Part shown: positions 43,576 through 53,068 of the stretch, in pieces
Layout of the letters: every line of letters begins with the position of its first letter
How positions within the stretch are numbered: position 1 is the stretch's first letter
NCBI GenBank assembly: GCA_910584635.1
Contig: CAJUBA010000005.1
Coordinates: forward strand, 28,136 to 92,135
Length of the DNA: 64,000 nucleotides
Direction of reading: 5' to 3'
Source: an uncultured Christensenella sp.
GTDB lineage: Bacteria; Bacillota; Clostridia; Christensenellales; UBA3700
Program-made: the position numbers and the translations under genes
The notes under the pieces: generated by a model
What the model was told of the DNA's origin: nothing
What the model saw: only the letters and a program-made list of their open reading frames with translations
Databases searched by the model: none

Positions 43576-45486
43576 ATGAAAGACGGATTTATAAAATGCG
43601 GCGCAGGCACGCCTAAAATAGTAGTCGGCGACTGCATGAGTAACGCGGTTGAAATTGTAAAGATTATCGAAGAGGCAGATAAGAAAGGCATAAAACTTCT
43701 CGCATTGCCCGAACTCTGCGTAAGCGGTTATACTTGCGGAGATTTATTTTTGCAGGACGCGTTGCTTGACGGGGCGGAAAAAGCCGTCGAATATATTCTT
43801 AAAGAAAGTAAAAAAACCGACGTGGTTACGGCTATCGGCGCTCCGTTGAGGAGGAGAGGAAAACTCTTCAACTGCGCCGTCGTGATTTATAAAGGAGAAA
43901 TTTTGGGCGTAACTCCCAAAATCAATATTCCCGAATACGGGGAATTTTACGAGTCGAGATATTTTGCCTGCGGAGCCGATATAGAGTTGGACGAAATAAC
44001 CGTTTGCGGTAAGAGCGCGCCGTTCGGCAATATAGTATATACAAATTCTTTTATGTCGGATTATTCTTTCGGAGTAGAGATTTGCGAAGACTTATGGGTT
44101 GCAAACTCTCCGTCGGTAAATTTGAGCAAAAACGGAGCGAGAATAATACTTAATCTTTCGGCAAGCAACGAAGTCGTCGGAAAAAGCGAATACAGAAGAA
44201 ATCTTGTGTCGATACAGTCGGGAAAACTCGACTGCGCGTATGTCTACGCGAGCGCAGGCGACGGAGAATCGACAACCGATGTGGTGTTTGCCGGACATAA
44301 TATTATAGCGGAAAGCGGAAACGTTTTGTCGGAAAGCATATTGTTTTCCAACTCGCTCGTCTACAACGACGTGGACGTGAAAAAACTCAGTTACGAACGC
44401 AGAAAAAAAAGTACGGTAAAAATCGAGGACGAAGAGGACGTTGTTTACTTTGAACAAAAACTTAGCGTAAACAAATTGACGAGATTGTTCCCGCAGACTC
44501 CTTTTGCGCCTAGCGACGAAGCAAAACGCGACGAAAGATGCGAATTGATTTTGAATATGCAGGCTTGCGGGATGAAGAAAAGAATAGAACATACTCGCTC
44601 GCAAAAACTCGTGATAGGACTTTCGGGCGGACTTGACAGCGCTTTGGCTTTGCTTGTTACGGTAAAAGCCGTAGATCTTTTAGGTAAAGACAGAAAGAGC
44701 GTGCTTGCGGTTACAATGCCTTGTTTCGGCACGACTAAAAGAACCAAATCCAATGCGGAAATTCTCGCCGACGGCTTGGGCGTGGATTTTGCGGAAGTCA
44801 ATATATCCAAAGCGGTGGAGCAACATTTCGAAGATATAGGTCAGTCTAAAGAGGATTTGAGCGTAACCTTTGAAAACGCTCAGGCAAGAGAACGCACGCA
44901 AGTGCTTATGGATATAGCGAATAAAAACGGCGGACTTGTCGTAGGAACGGGGGATTTGTCCGAACTTGCGTTGGGGTGGGCGACTTACAACGGAGATCAC
45001 ATGTCGATGTACGGAGTCAACGCTTCTATTCCCAAAACATTGGTAAGGTATCTTGTCAAGTATTACGCGGATAAATGCGAAAGCCAAAAAGTAAAAGACG
45101 CGCTTTACGATATACTCGATACGCCTGTAAGTCCCGAACTTTTACCTGCGCAGGACGAAAAAATATCTCAATGCACGGAAGAGATAGTAGGACCTTACGA
45201 ACTGCACGATTTCTTTCTCTATTATATACTGCGTTGGGGATATTCTCCCGATAAAGTATACCGTATAGCGACAAAAACTTTCAAGGGAAAATACAATGAC
45301 GAAACGGTGATGAGATGGCTCAAATCGTTCTATAAGAGATTCTTTGCGCAACAGTTCAAGCGCTCCTGCATACCCGACGGCATAAAAGTAGGAAGCGTAA
45401 CTCTTTCTCCGAGAGGGGATTGGAGAATGCCAAGCGACGCGTCGAGCAAGTTGTGGCTTGATATATTGGACGAAATAGATAAATAA
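43576..45486 (+). CDS. nadE: Glutamine-dependent NAD+ synthetase
   Basis: A 636-residue two-domain enzyme that makes NAD+ from deamido-NAD+ using glutamine. The N-terminal nitrilase-type glutaminase shows the Glu-Lys-Cys triad in ALPELCVSG, TPKINIPEYGEF and GVEICEDLW. The C-terminal synthetase has the ATP motif GLSGGLDSALALL near residue 350, and GTGDLSELALGW. The ATG at 43576 follows AAGGACGG. It is divergent from the ABC exporter genes and ends at a convergent terminator. Confidence 0.95.
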   Translation: MKDGFIKCGAGTPKIVVGDCMSNAVEIVKIIEEADKKGIKLLALPELCVSGYTCGDLFLQDALLDGAEKAVEYILKESKKTDVVTAIGAPLRRRGKLFNCAVVIYKGEILGVTPKINIPEYGEFYESRYFACGADIELDEITVCGKSAPFGNIVYTNSFMSDYSFGVEICEDLWVANSPSVNLSKNGARIILNLSASNEVVGKSEYRRNLVSIQSGKLDCAYVYASAGDGESTTDVVFAGHNIIAESGNVLSESILFSNSLVYNDVDVKKLSYERRKKSTVKIEDEEDVVYFEQKLSVNKLTRLFPQTPFAPSDEAKRDERCELILNMQACGMKKRIEHTRSQKLVIGLSGGLDSALALLVTVKAVDLLGKDRKSVLAVTMPCFGTTKRTKSNAEILADGLGVDFAEVNISKAVEQHFEDIGQSKEDLSVTFENAQARERTQVLMDIANKNGGLVVGTGDLSELALGWATYNGDHMSMYGVNASIPKTLVRYLVKYYADKCESQKVKDALYDILDTPVSPELLPAQDEKISQCTEEIVGPYELHDFFLYYILRWGYSPDKVYRIATKTFKGKYNDETVMRWLKSFYKRFFAQQFKRSCIPDGIKVGSVTLSPRGDWRMPSDASSKLWLDILDEIDK

Positions 45487-45505
45487 TAGATTCAAATATA
45501 TATAC

Positions 45506-45534
45506 AAACGCGACCTTATTCAGGTCGCGTTTTG
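45506..45534. terminator. Terminator between nadE and the convergent lipoprotein gene
   Basis: AAACGCGACC pairs with GGTCGCGTTT around TTATTCA, followed by TTGC; the other side is A/T-rich, so it may serve both genes. Confidence 0.75.
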
Positions 45535-45562
45535 CATATCTTATATTGATTTTTTGACTATT

Positions 45563-46603
45563 TTATTTTATCGCTTGGTAAATTTCTTCTGTAGACGAGT
45601 AGTCCATATCCGCGTCAGAATAACTGAATACCGTAGTTTGTTTATTCTTAGCAGAACCTTTATAAATTTTTATCGTACCGCTCCAACTTTCGTCTATATC
45701 GTAGCGTTTTGCAAGTCCGCATTCCCAAATCTGAACGACAAAATTGCAATATTCGAATTTCATATTCGAGCCGCCGTTGTCGTTTTCAAGCATGCCGATT
45801 GTGCTGTTATCGGAACCTTTATCTTTATTGGCTACTTCTACGTCTATGGAGAAAGTAAGTTCGTAATATACGTTGCCGTTATCGTCGGTTTTGACTTCGA
45901 TTTTAGCGCCGTCTTCGGATACGATGTCGGATGTTTGCCAGTTGATTGTGCTTTTTCTAGCCTCATCCAAACTTCTCGAGCCGGACGCGCTTTGGGTATT
46001 ATTCCAATAAGCGCTACCCGATTTTTTCTTCCATTGCGCTACTTCTAAAATACCTGTCTTGAAATTGTATTTGATGTCGCTTTTGTTTTGCATTCTGTTG
46101 TAAATGCCGTCTTTGATATATCTAATATCCGCGCTGGTTACAAAAGACGCCGCCGCTGCGTCAAAGTTGTGATTGATAGGTAATTTTATAGTAATATCGT
46201 CTTTAATATCGTCGGACTGTCTTCTGAGTCTTTGATAAATCAAAGAGCCTTCTTTGCTTCCGAGATTGGTAGAACCTACTTTGTTTGTAAAGTACGCAAA
46301 GTGGTCGCACGCGATTTCATTCATCGTGGAGCCGTAAATCATCTCGGCAATTTTATCGCCGATAGACAGAGAGTCGTCTTCGTAAATCTCTGTTACGTTT
46401 ACAGGAGACTCTTTAGCGTTGGGGCGTTTACTTTCCATGCTTTCTAAATTTACGCCGTCCGGCGCTTTGAGATAATCTTTGAGGACAGTAGAGTAGTCGA
46501 CGTCCTTGATTTCTCCCGTCTGGCTTTCTGCGCACGCCGCAAAAGTTGCGCAAAGTAACGCTATTACCAACGCTACTGCAATAACGGAAAATGCTTTTTT
46601 CAT
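45563..46603 (-). CDS. Lipoprotein of unknown function
   Basis: A 346-residue exported protein. The signal peptide MKKAFSVIAVALVIALLCATF ends at a lipobox AAC with Cys near residue 24. The mature protein has an N-terminal region rich in charged residues and a beta-rich C-terminal half (KIEVKTDDNGNVYYELTFSIDVEV, MKFEYCNFVVQIWECGLAKRY). No family recognised. The ribosome-binding site AGGGAG precedes the ATG. Possibly a substrate-binding or wall-associated protein, but this is not supported by motifs. Confidence 0.8.
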   Translation of the reverse strand: MKKAFSVIAVALVIALLCATFAACAESQTGEIKDVDYSTVLKDYLKAPDGVNLESMESKRPNAKESPVNVTEIYEDDSLSIGDKIAEMIYGSTMNEIACDHFAYFTNKVGSTNLGSKEGSLIYQRLRRQSDDIKDDITIKLPINHNFDAAAASFVTSADIRYIKDGIYNRMQNKSDIKYNFKTGILEVAQWKKKSGSAYWNNTQSASGSRSLDEARKSTINWQTSDIVSEDGAKIEVKTDDNGNVYYELTFSIDVEVANKDKGSDNSTIGMLENDNGGSNMKFEYCNFVVQIWECGLAKRYDIDESWSGTIKIYKGSAKNKQTTVFSYSDADMDYSSTEEIYQAIK

Positions 46604-46794
46604 AGTTTTTTCTCCCTTTATCTTTGTTTTTATAAGTTCAGTATAAAATTCAAATTATCAAAAGTCAATATGTTTTTGAAAATTATAAAGTAAAAAATAC
46701 GCATTTTTTTGAATATTAAAAGTTTAGCGGCGGATATTATGTAGCATATAAAATTTTTATGGACAAAACGGCTTAATTTTAATTTTTATCCCTA

Positions 46795-46824
46795 TTGACA
46801 CAAGAGAGAATAATCGGTTATAAT
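46795..46824 (+). promoter_or_regulatory. Promoter of the alpha-mannosidase gene
   Basis: Perfect TTGACA and TATAAT separated by 18 bases, leaving a leader of about 70 bases. The rest of the gap from 46604 is A/T-rich with nothing else recognised. Confidence 0.85.
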
Positions 46825-46901
46825 ATTGATAAGAAAACACGCTTGAAGTCAATTATATTTATTATTGTTTAAGCAAAGCGGAATAATACGAGGGAAGATT
46901 T

Positions 46902-49850
46902 ATGTTGGAAAGAACGGCTTTATATCCGATTCATTTGACCAGACTGATTTCGGTAAGAAAAAAAATATACAAGGTAGTCGCTCAAATGTCTTGCGAAGTT
47001 GCGTTGAGTAAGGAACCTATTCCCAAAAGCCAGATAGACAAGGCTAAATTTTCTCCGTTCAAAACGGGTTCGGTATGGGGAAGCGATTTTGATTGCGGTT
47101 GGTTTAGATTCAGAGGCGAGGTTCCCGAAGATTGCGCCGGCAAACATATAGTCGCTATGATAAACATACAGGGCGAGGGCGTAGTTTACGTAGACGATGA
47201 AATCAAACAGGGAATTACGCAGGTGCTTGACGGAATAGATATTGTTCAGTCGGCAAAGGGCAAGCAGGTCGTGGATTTGTTTGCAATTGCGCAAGGCGGA
47301 GAAAAAATCGACTTGCTGGTCGACGGAGGATTTAACGGAAAGAGAAATAAACCCGGCGTTCAAGTCAAACTTGCAAGAAAAGATATAGCAATTTGCAACG
47401 ATGAAATTTTGACCTATTATTACGATTATCTTCAACTCTTTTGTTTAATGATCACTTACGGAAAAAATAAAAGACTTACGAAAGAGAGATTGAGAGAGAT
47501 TGACAAAGCGTTGAATCACAGTTACAAACTCGCGCGCAAGAGTTGGGCGCAAGCGCATAATTATTTATCGAATATCATAGCGACTCCGATAGATCACGAC
47601 TGCGCCGAATATACGGCTATAGGACACGCCCATATAGATCTTGCTTGGCTTTGGCCGATAAGGGAAACAAAGAGAAAAGGTTTGCGTACTTTCGCTACCG
47701 CTTTGAATAATATGGATAAATATCCCGATTATAGATTTGGCGCTTCGCAAGCGCAGTTATTTCAATGGATTAAAGAAGAATCTCCCCAACTTTACGAAAA
47801 AGTCAAAGTTGCCGTTGCGGACGGAAAGATGGAATTGCAAGGCGGTATGTGGACGGAAAACGATTGCAATTTGCCCGGCGGAGAATCTTTGATAAGACAG
47901 TTTTTGTACGGAGAAAAATTCTTTGAAGAGGAATTCGGCAAGCATTGCAAAGCGGTGTGGCTTCCCGACGTTTTCGGTTTTCCGGCATCCTATCCGCAGA
48001 TAATTAAAAAATGCGGCAGAGAATATTTCATGACTATAAAACTCACTTGGAATATGCAAAATAAATTCCCTTACAAGACTTTTATATGGAAAGGAATAGA
48101 CGGAAGCGAGGTAATTTCGCACATGGCTCCGCAAGGCAACTATAATTCTACCGCTACGCCGATGGCAATTGTCAAGTCGGATATGGGCAATCCGCAGGAG
48201 AAGGAAATAGGCAAAGCGCTGTTGATTTACGGTATCGGCGACGGCGGAGGCGGTCCGGGAGAAGCGCCGTTGGAATTGCTTGACAGACAGACTGATTGTA
48301 AGGGACTGGACAAGGTAGTCAGAAGACATGCGGTTGAGTTTTTCGAGGATTTGGAAAAAGAGTATTCTCAAGTTATTCCCAAGTATGAAGGGGAACTTTA
48401 TCTTGAAAAACATCAAGGCACTTATACTTCGCAATCCAACAGTAAAAAGTACAACAGACTTTTGGAGAGGTCTTTGCATAATCTCGAATGGCTTATGGCG
48501 ATGGCAAAGGCGCAGGGAGAGGAATGCGATTGTCCGGAGTTGGAAAATATCTGGAAGGAAGTTCTGCTCTATCAGTTCCACGATATTATACCCGGCTCGT
48601 CTATAAAAAGAGTATACGAAGAGTCGATTGCAAGATATAAAGAGATGTACGCGCAAGTAGATTCCATGATTTGCGAAACGTTGAAAAAACTCCCTTCGGT
48701 TTCGGAAAAAGGCGTGGTAAATCCAATATCTTTTGCAAGAGAGGAATATATCAAAATAGAAGAAGATTGGTATAAGGCTAAAGTAGACGGATATTCTTCG
48801 GCGGTTGTCGAGAAAATTCAGGAAGAGGATTGCAAAGGTCTTTCTTGCGGAAAAGACTATATCGACAACGGTAAGTTGAAAGCGCGTTTTGCAAAAGACG
48901 GCAGCATTGTTTCGTTAGTAGATTTATCGGACGGCAGAGAATTGTGTAAAGAAGGATTTAACAAATTGGTTGTTTATTCCGACCCCAAATCATATTACGA
49001 CGCTTGGGATATAGATATAAATTATCCGAAAATGAGAAAGAGTCGTTTCAAGTTGGAATCGTCAAAATCGTATATAGACGGCGCAAGAGCAGTGATGGAA
49101 AACATTTACTCTTATCGAAGCAGTTCGATAATACAAAAAGTATATTTGAATAAAAACGACGGAGCGATATACTTCGACACACAGGCGGATTGGAGAGAAT
49201 CGCACAAAATGCTGAGGGCGGATTTCTATCCCGCGGTTTATTCCGATACGGTCAATTGCGATATTCAATTCGGCAACGTTGACAGAAGCGCGCTAGAAGA
49301 TACTCCTATTCGAAAAGCGCAGTTCGAGATATGCGCTCATAAGTTTGTAAACGTAGATGAAGGCGATTACGGACTCGCGCTTATAAACGACTGCAAATAC
49401 GGACATAGAGTTAAGAACGGGCTTATATCTTTGAATTTATTGCGTTCGCCTAAATATCCCGACCCCGATTGCGATATGGGAGAACATCACTTCTCATACG
49501 CTCTTTATCCGCACAAAGGCAGGTGGCAGGAGAGCGACGTAGTGGCGAAAGCCTATTGTTTCAACAATCCTTTAATTGTTAAGGAACAAACGCCTTCTTT
49601 GAAGGAACTTTTTGCAATAGACGGCGACGTTATAGCGGAAACGGTCAAAGTCAGCGAAGATAAAACTGCGTTGGTACTAAGAGTTTTCGAGCGATACGGA
49701 AAAGAATGCCCGGCAAAAATAACGCCTAAGTTTGAGTATAGCGAAGTATTTGAAACAAATATGTTGGAAAAGAATCCGAAAAAAATCGACGGAGAAGAAT
49801 TTAACTTCGGAAAATATGAAATAAAGACTTTGAAGTACGTTTTGAAATAA
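46902..49850 (+). CDS. GH38 alpha-mannosidase
   Basis: A 982-residue zinc-dependent glycoside hydrolase that removes alpha-linked mannose. After an N-terminal beta domain, the catalytic domain begins with GHAHIDLAWLWP (His and Asp bind zinc) near residue 240, followed by GGMWTENDCNLPGGES and WLPDVFGFPASYPQI with nucleophile Asp356. C-terminal beta-sandwich domains complete the family layout. No signal peptide, so it acts on imported glycans. With the GH2 enzyme it suggests use of host or plant glycans. Transcribed alone behind a strong promoter. Confidence 0.94.
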   Translation: MLERTALYPIHLTRLISVRKKIYKVVAQMSCEVALSKEPIPKSQIDKAKFSPFKTGSVWGSDFDCGWFRFRGEVPEDCAGKHIVAMINIQGEGVVYVDDEIKQGITQVLDGIDIVQSAKGKQVVDLFAIAQGGEKIDLLVDGGFNGKRNKPGVQVKLARKDIAICNDEILTYYYDYLQLFCLMITYGKNKRLTKERLREIDKALNHSYKLARKSWAQAHNYLSNIIATPIDHDCAEYTAIGHAHIDLAWLWPIRETKRKGLRTFATALNNMDKYPDYRFGASQAQLFQWIKEESPQLYEKVKVAVADGKMELQGGMWTENDCNLPGGESLIRQFLYGEKFFEEEFGKHCKAVWLPDVFGFPASYPQIIKKCGREYFMTIKLTWNMQNKFPYKTFIWKGIDGSEVISHMAPQGNYNSTATPMAIVKSDMGNPQEKEIGKALLIYGIGDGGGGPGEAPLELLDRQTDCKGLDKVVRRHAVEFFEDLEKEYSQVIPKYEGELYLEKHQGTYTSQSNSKKYNRLLERSLHNLEWLMAMAKAQGEECDCPELENIWKEVLLYQFHDIIPGSSIKRVYEESIARYKEMYAQVDSMICETLKKLPSVSEKGVVNPISFAREEYIKIEEDWYKAKVDGYSSAVVEKIQEEDCKGLSCGKDYIDNGKLKARFAKDGSIVSLVDLSDGRELCKEGFNKLVVYSDPKSYYDAWDIDINYPKMRKSRFKLESSKSYIDGARAVMENIYSYRSSSIIQKVYLNKNDGAIYFDTQADWRESHKMLRADFYPAVYSDTVNCDIQFGNVDRSALEDTPIRKAQFEICAHKFVNVDEGDYGLALINDCKYGHRVKNGLISLNLLRSPKYPDPDCDMGEHHFSYALYPHKGRWQESDVVAKAYCFNNPLIVKEQTPSLKELFAIDGDVIAETVKVSEDKTALVLRVFERYGKECPAKITPKFEYSEVFETNMLEKNPKKIDGEEFNFGKYEIKTLKYVLK

Positions 49851-49895
49851 TAGTTACGAAAAGTATAGTTTTCACTAAGGAAAAAGGAGAATATA

Positions 49896-50468
49896 ATGGG
49901 ACTGTTCAAAAAGAAAAAACCTACCGAATTAGCAACGATTTCGCTTAATATGCGTCTGCAACCTGAAGACAGGGTAACGTACTATGAAGAAATGTTAGAG
50001 AAACTATTCAAAAGTAGAAAATTTGGCGAGATAGACGGAGGCGGAACGAGTTTCACTAAAGAAGAAGGTCCGTTGTCGTGCGACGTAAATTTTATCTATT
50101 ATAAAGATAAAGAAGAGGAAATTATAGAAGTGTTAAAGAAAATGCCCGCTCCCAAAGGTAGCAAGGTTTTACTTGGAGAAGAAGGCGATAGAGAATACGA
50201 AATAGGCGATTTGGAAGGTTTGGCTCTTTATTTGAACGGAACGGAATTAGAAAAAGAAGTATACGAATCTTGCGATATAAATTACGTAGTAAGCGAATTG
50301 ATGAAACTTATGGGAAAAGACGTCGCGATATTTAGTTACTGGACGGGCAATAAAGAAATGGCTTTGTATTTCTACGGCGAAAATTTTGAGCGTATGAAGA
50401 GCGCTATCCAACCTTTTGTAGATTCATATCCATTATGTCAAAAATCTAGGATAGAACAACTTGCATAA
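49896..50468 (+). CDS. Hypothetical cytoplasmic protein
   Basis: A 190-residue acidic protein with no membrane segment or signal peptide. It starts MGLFKKKKPTELATISLNMRLQPEDR, has a Gly-rich turn (GEIDGGGTSFTKEEGPL) near residue 50 and a predicted alternation of strands and helices after it. No family recognised; the size and acidity resemble immunity-type or DUF4241-like small proteins, which is a guess. AAAAGGAG precedes the ATG. It marks the left border of the accessory region. Confidence 0.7.
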   Translation: MGLFKKKKPTELATISLNMRLQPEDRVTYYEEMLEKLFKSRKFGEIDGGGTSFTKEEGPLSCDVNFIYYKDKEEEIIEVLKKMPAPKGSKVLLGEEGDREYEIGDLEGLALYLNGTELEKEVYESCDINYVVSELMKLMGKDVAIFSYWTGNKEMALYFYGENFERMKSAIQPFVDSYPLCQKSRIEQLA

Positions 50469-50501
50469 ATAGTTATTTGACTTATAAAAAGACTTGCGGA
50501 A

Positions 50502-50548
50502 TGAAATGCGCCCCAAAAGTTGGACACAACGAAAGGAGGTGCATTTCA
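50502..50548. mobile_element. Possible IS3-family end remnant with hairpin
   Basis: TGCGCCCCAAAAGTTGGACA at 50507 resembles terminal inverted repeats seen in IS3-family elements (from memory). The block is also framed by TGAAATGCGCC and GGTGCATTTCA, which can pair (one G-T), around a loop holding GTTG/CAAC and AAAGGAGG. No transposase gene is present. Either an IS relic or an independent hairpin. Confidence 0.35.
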
Positions 50549-50706
50549 ATTATAAAATATGACTGATTAGAAGCACTTCTTATCATCTTCTTATGGTGGA
50601 CGGCAATGTGTGCCATAAGAACTTAATCATATCGGTTATTCTCCGCTAAATTGAAATTTATCTTATCAAGTTTGCTTGTAGTTCACTATATATTCCATAT
50701 TTCATT

Positions 50707-51252
50707 TTACTTATTTTCTTGTGTAAAATTCGGCTTAAAAAGTCCGAAAGACAGTTTACGCAAAATTTCTTTATAAGTAACCTCGTCAAAATCTTTCTTG
50801 GTTGACAGCACCAAAAAGTCGTCTTTCTTAAACTTAATTATCTTCTCGGTATTCAAAAAACCATTGCGCGCGTAAAAAGCAATTCTCTTTACGCGCTGCT
50901 CGTAATTATCCGCAGTTGTATATAACGGCTCTACGTTTAACGTGATTTCACAGCCCGCATATTTTTCTTTTACGTCGTTTAATATCGCCGAGCCATACCC
51001 ACAACAACGCATTTTGTCATTTACGGCAAGATACCAAATAAACACCGTTTTTTTGTTTATAACTGCAAAACAAATGCCGCAAAAATCTTCTCCGTCATAG
51101 TAAGACCAAAAATCATAACCGTCTTTTTTTGCCCAATAATTGAGCAACCACATAGGCACACGTTCGTTTTTAGGAAACGCTCGCTTCATCAAACCTTTAA
51201 CTTCTTTATAATTCGAGGACTTTTTAATTACCGCTATTCTCCTCAATTCCAT
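50707..51252 (-). CDS. GNAT family N-acetyltransferase (cassette 1)
   Basis: A 181-residue GNAT. FIWYLAVNDKMRCCGYGSAILNDVKEKY near residues 72-99 is the acetyl-CoA-binding region, with CCGYGS in place of the usual R/Q-x-x-G-x-G/A pattern, and FYARNGFLNTEKI is the late motif. Codon use is richer in A/T than in flanking housekeeping genes. CGGAG precedes the ATG. Its upstream region shares TTACTGTTTAT and TGCTATAAT-type sequence with the two other GNAT cassettes. Substrate unknown. Confidence 0.85.
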   Translation of the reverse strand: MELRRIAVIKKSSNYKEVKGLMKRAFPKNERVPMWLLNYWAKKDGYDFWSYYDGEDFCGICFAVINKKTVFIWYLAVNDKMRCCGYGSAILNDVKEKYAGCEITLNVEPLYTTADNYEQRVKRIAFYARNGFLNTEKIIKFKKDDFLVLSTKKDFDEVTYKEILRKLSFGLFKPNFTQENK

Positions 51253-51468
51253 AATTTTTCTCCGTTTTAATTACAATTTTGTTATTGACAACAATTCTCT
51301 GCTAAATTACTGTTTATCGTACGATTATTATAGCAAAATTAAAAAAACTTAATCAAGCAAACAGTAAGGCACTCGGAGATTTCTTTCAAATCACAAAGAA
51401 AATGACCGATAAGATAGTTGTTCTTATCAGTCGCATAATGGTAGAGCGGTAGTAACATAAAACGAATT

Positions 51469-51933
51469 TTATTTAGACTTAACACGAAGATTCAAAAGTT
51501 GATTGACAATGATTTCGGCTGTGCGATATGCGCAATATACAACCCAAACAATCCAAGTGTATTGCCATTTTCGTGATATTAAACTGATTACAATATATAA
51601 TAAAGCCACAACAATGGCAATAATCCAATTCATAATTTTTTTATGCTTACTTATAATGGCATTACTTCTGTTTAGCGCGCATTTTACGTTTTCTTCCGAA
51701 ACGTTTTTATAATCGCTATCGTTTATCCGTTCACCGTTTAATATTTCATTTATGCTCACATCATAAAGTTTGCTTAAAATTTGTAGAATTTCAACAGGCG
51801 GTAAATAATTTCCGTTTTCCCAACGTGAAATTGTTTTATTCGTTACACCAATTTGTTCGCCCAATTCATTTTGCGTAAGATTTTTTTCTTTCCGCAATTC
51901 AGATAAAAAGGCGCCGATTTTTTGCATATCCAT
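51469..51933 (-). CDS. XRE-type regulator with two membrane segments (cassette 2)
   Basis: A 154-residue protein. Residues 5-62 are a Cro/C1-type helix-turn-helix (LRKEKNLTQNELGEQIGVTNKTISRWENGNYLPP), followed by a linker with ILNGERI and two hydrophobic helices at about 98-117 and 122-142. Membrane-tethered XRE proteins of this form are common in Firmicutes. GGAG lies nine bases before the ATG. It sits between GNAT genes in the same orientation, and its 3' flank carries the junction sequence GTAACATAAAACGAAT, so it belongs to the same array. Target genes unknown. Confidence 0.88.
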   Translation of the reverse strand: MDMQKIGAFLSELRKEKNLTQNELGEQIGVTNKTISRWENGNYLPPVEILQILSKLYDVSINEILNGERINDSDYKNVSEENVKCALNRSNAIISKHKKIMNWIIAIVVALLYIVISLISRKWQYTWIVWVVYCAYRTAEIIVNQLLNLRVKSK

Positions 51934-52284
51934 GATAAATTTCTCCTTATGTCTGATAGTATTATTATATCATATAGATATGAGAAAGTATTGCCCATAA
52001 ACAGCGAATTCGACACAAATATTAGACAAAATATATGACTTTGGCGCTGAGGCGGGCGCTTGATAATAACAAGCGTTTCGCTTACGCTTGCCTTCAAACA
52101 TCCGCTACAACAATTAGACAAAATAAATATACCAACAAAAGTGGCAGTTAAAATTCGTAGCGAAACGGATTTAAGTAAAACTTAATATTTACATAAAAAA
52201 AGTTCGAACAATTTTTTATCCGAACTTTAATGATTTGGTGGAGAAGTAGTAACCTAAAACGAATATTCTACGCTAAATTGAAAT
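51934..52284. other. Degenerate inter-cassette region between the XRE and second GNAT genes
   Basis: This 351-base gap aligns loosely with the two near-identical spacers further right: shared pieces include GACTTTGGC, CTTCAAACAT, CTTAATATTT and the terminator-plus-junction end. It looks like an older, diverged copy of the same spacer. No ORF of note. Confidence 0.5.
52199..52228 (-). terminator. Terminator after the second GNAT gene
   Basis: AAAGTTCG pairs with CGAACTTT; on the minus strand a run of seven T residues follows. Diverged relative of the hairpins at 52981 and 53775. Confidence 0.75.
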
Positions 52285-52737
52285 TTAAAGTTCCTTTTTC
52301 ATACAGACAGAATCTTCCATATCAGCGTATTGCCCATAATTTGGTATAACTTTATAACCAATTTTCCTATATAAAGCCATTGCCGCTACAAGCGGCTCGC
52401 CAGACTCTAATATAAAATACTTATATCCTTTTTCGCTTGCTCGTTCTTCAAGCATTTTCATAAGGTTATACGATATTCCACGTCTACGGTATTCTTCTTT
52501 TACAAATACACGCTTTACCTCGGCATTTTCATCATCATATTTCTTAAAACTTGCACTACCTACGGGCACATTTCCATCATAGGCAATTACTACATCATGT
52601 ATATCTTCCAATTTGTTATACTGAATGTATTCGGCTCTATTTTCTTCTCCGCCTACAAGTTCATTTAAAAACTTATCTAATTCATGGCATAACTCAACAA
52701 AATCTTTATTACAACCATCTGTGTATTCAAATCTCAT
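52285..52737 (-). CDS. GNAT family N-acetyltransferase (cassette 3)
   Basis: A 150-residue single-domain GNAT of normal length. The acetyl-CoA motif VKRVFVKEEYRRRGISYNLMKMLEERA spans about residues 73-99, and PLVAAMALYRKIGYKVIPNYG is the late motif. GGAG precedes the ATG at ten bases. It is driven by the TTGAAA/TATAAT promoter in the repeat upstream and ends before its own terminator, so it is a self-contained unit. Likely acetylates a small molecule; substrate unknown. Confidence 0.92.
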   Translation of the reverse strand: MRFEYTDGCNKDFVELCHELDKFLNELVGGEENRAEYIQYNKLEDIHDVVIAYDGNVPVGSASFKKYDDENAEVKRVFVKEEYRRRGISYNLMKMLEERASEKGYKYFILESGEPLVAAMALYRKIGYKVIPNYGQYADMEDSVCMKKEL

Positions 52738-52787
52738 AGCCTATTTGCTCCGTTAAATTACTGTTTATTGCTTTATTAAACAAATGT

Positions 52788-52816
52788 ATTATAGCACAAA
52801 CAAACGCTATTTTCAA
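52788..52816 (-). promoter_or_regulatory. Promoter of the second GNAT gene
   Basis: Minus strand: TTGAAA (52816-52811), 17 bases, perfect TATAAT (52793-52788). Confidence 0.8.
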
Positions 52817-52980
52817 CTATATGTCTATATGAAACAGACTTTGGCACGGTGGTAGATGATTGATATAACAACCGTATTGTTTATGCTCGTCTTCAAACAT
52901 TTCTCACAACGAATAAATTTAAAGTATTGATTAGGATTTGTTGCGCTATATTTTAGGGGGGGCTTAATATTTGTAAATAA

Positions 52981-53013
52981 AAAAGTTTGAACAATTATTA
53001 CGTTCAAACTTTT
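52981..53013 (-). terminator. Terminator after the third GNAT gene
   Basis: A 12-bp perfect stem, AAAAGTTTGAAC with GTTCAAACTTTT, nine-base loop; minus-strand continuation TTTATTT. Confidence 0.85.
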
Positions 53014-53068
53014 ATAAATTGGTGGAGCAGTGGTAACCTAAAACGAATATTCTCCGCTAAATTGAAAT

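Larger units (their letters stand above)
52749..53048. repeat. Inter-cassette repeat, copy 1
   Basis: A direct repeat of about 294-300 bases, matched by 53543-53842 at a fixed offset of 794. I count three mismatches over the first 279 bases and a short divergent stretch (CAGTGG against AAGACG) before the shared TAACCTAAAACGAAT. It contains, on the minus strand, the terminator of the gene to its right and the promoter of the gene to its left. Confidence 0.9.

Noticed and set aside
52825..53007. 60-codon open frame, identical at 53619-53801
   Set aside because: It lies wholly inside the inter-cassette repeat and crosses the terminator hairpin; identity of the two copies reflects DNA repetition, and there is no ribosome-binding site.
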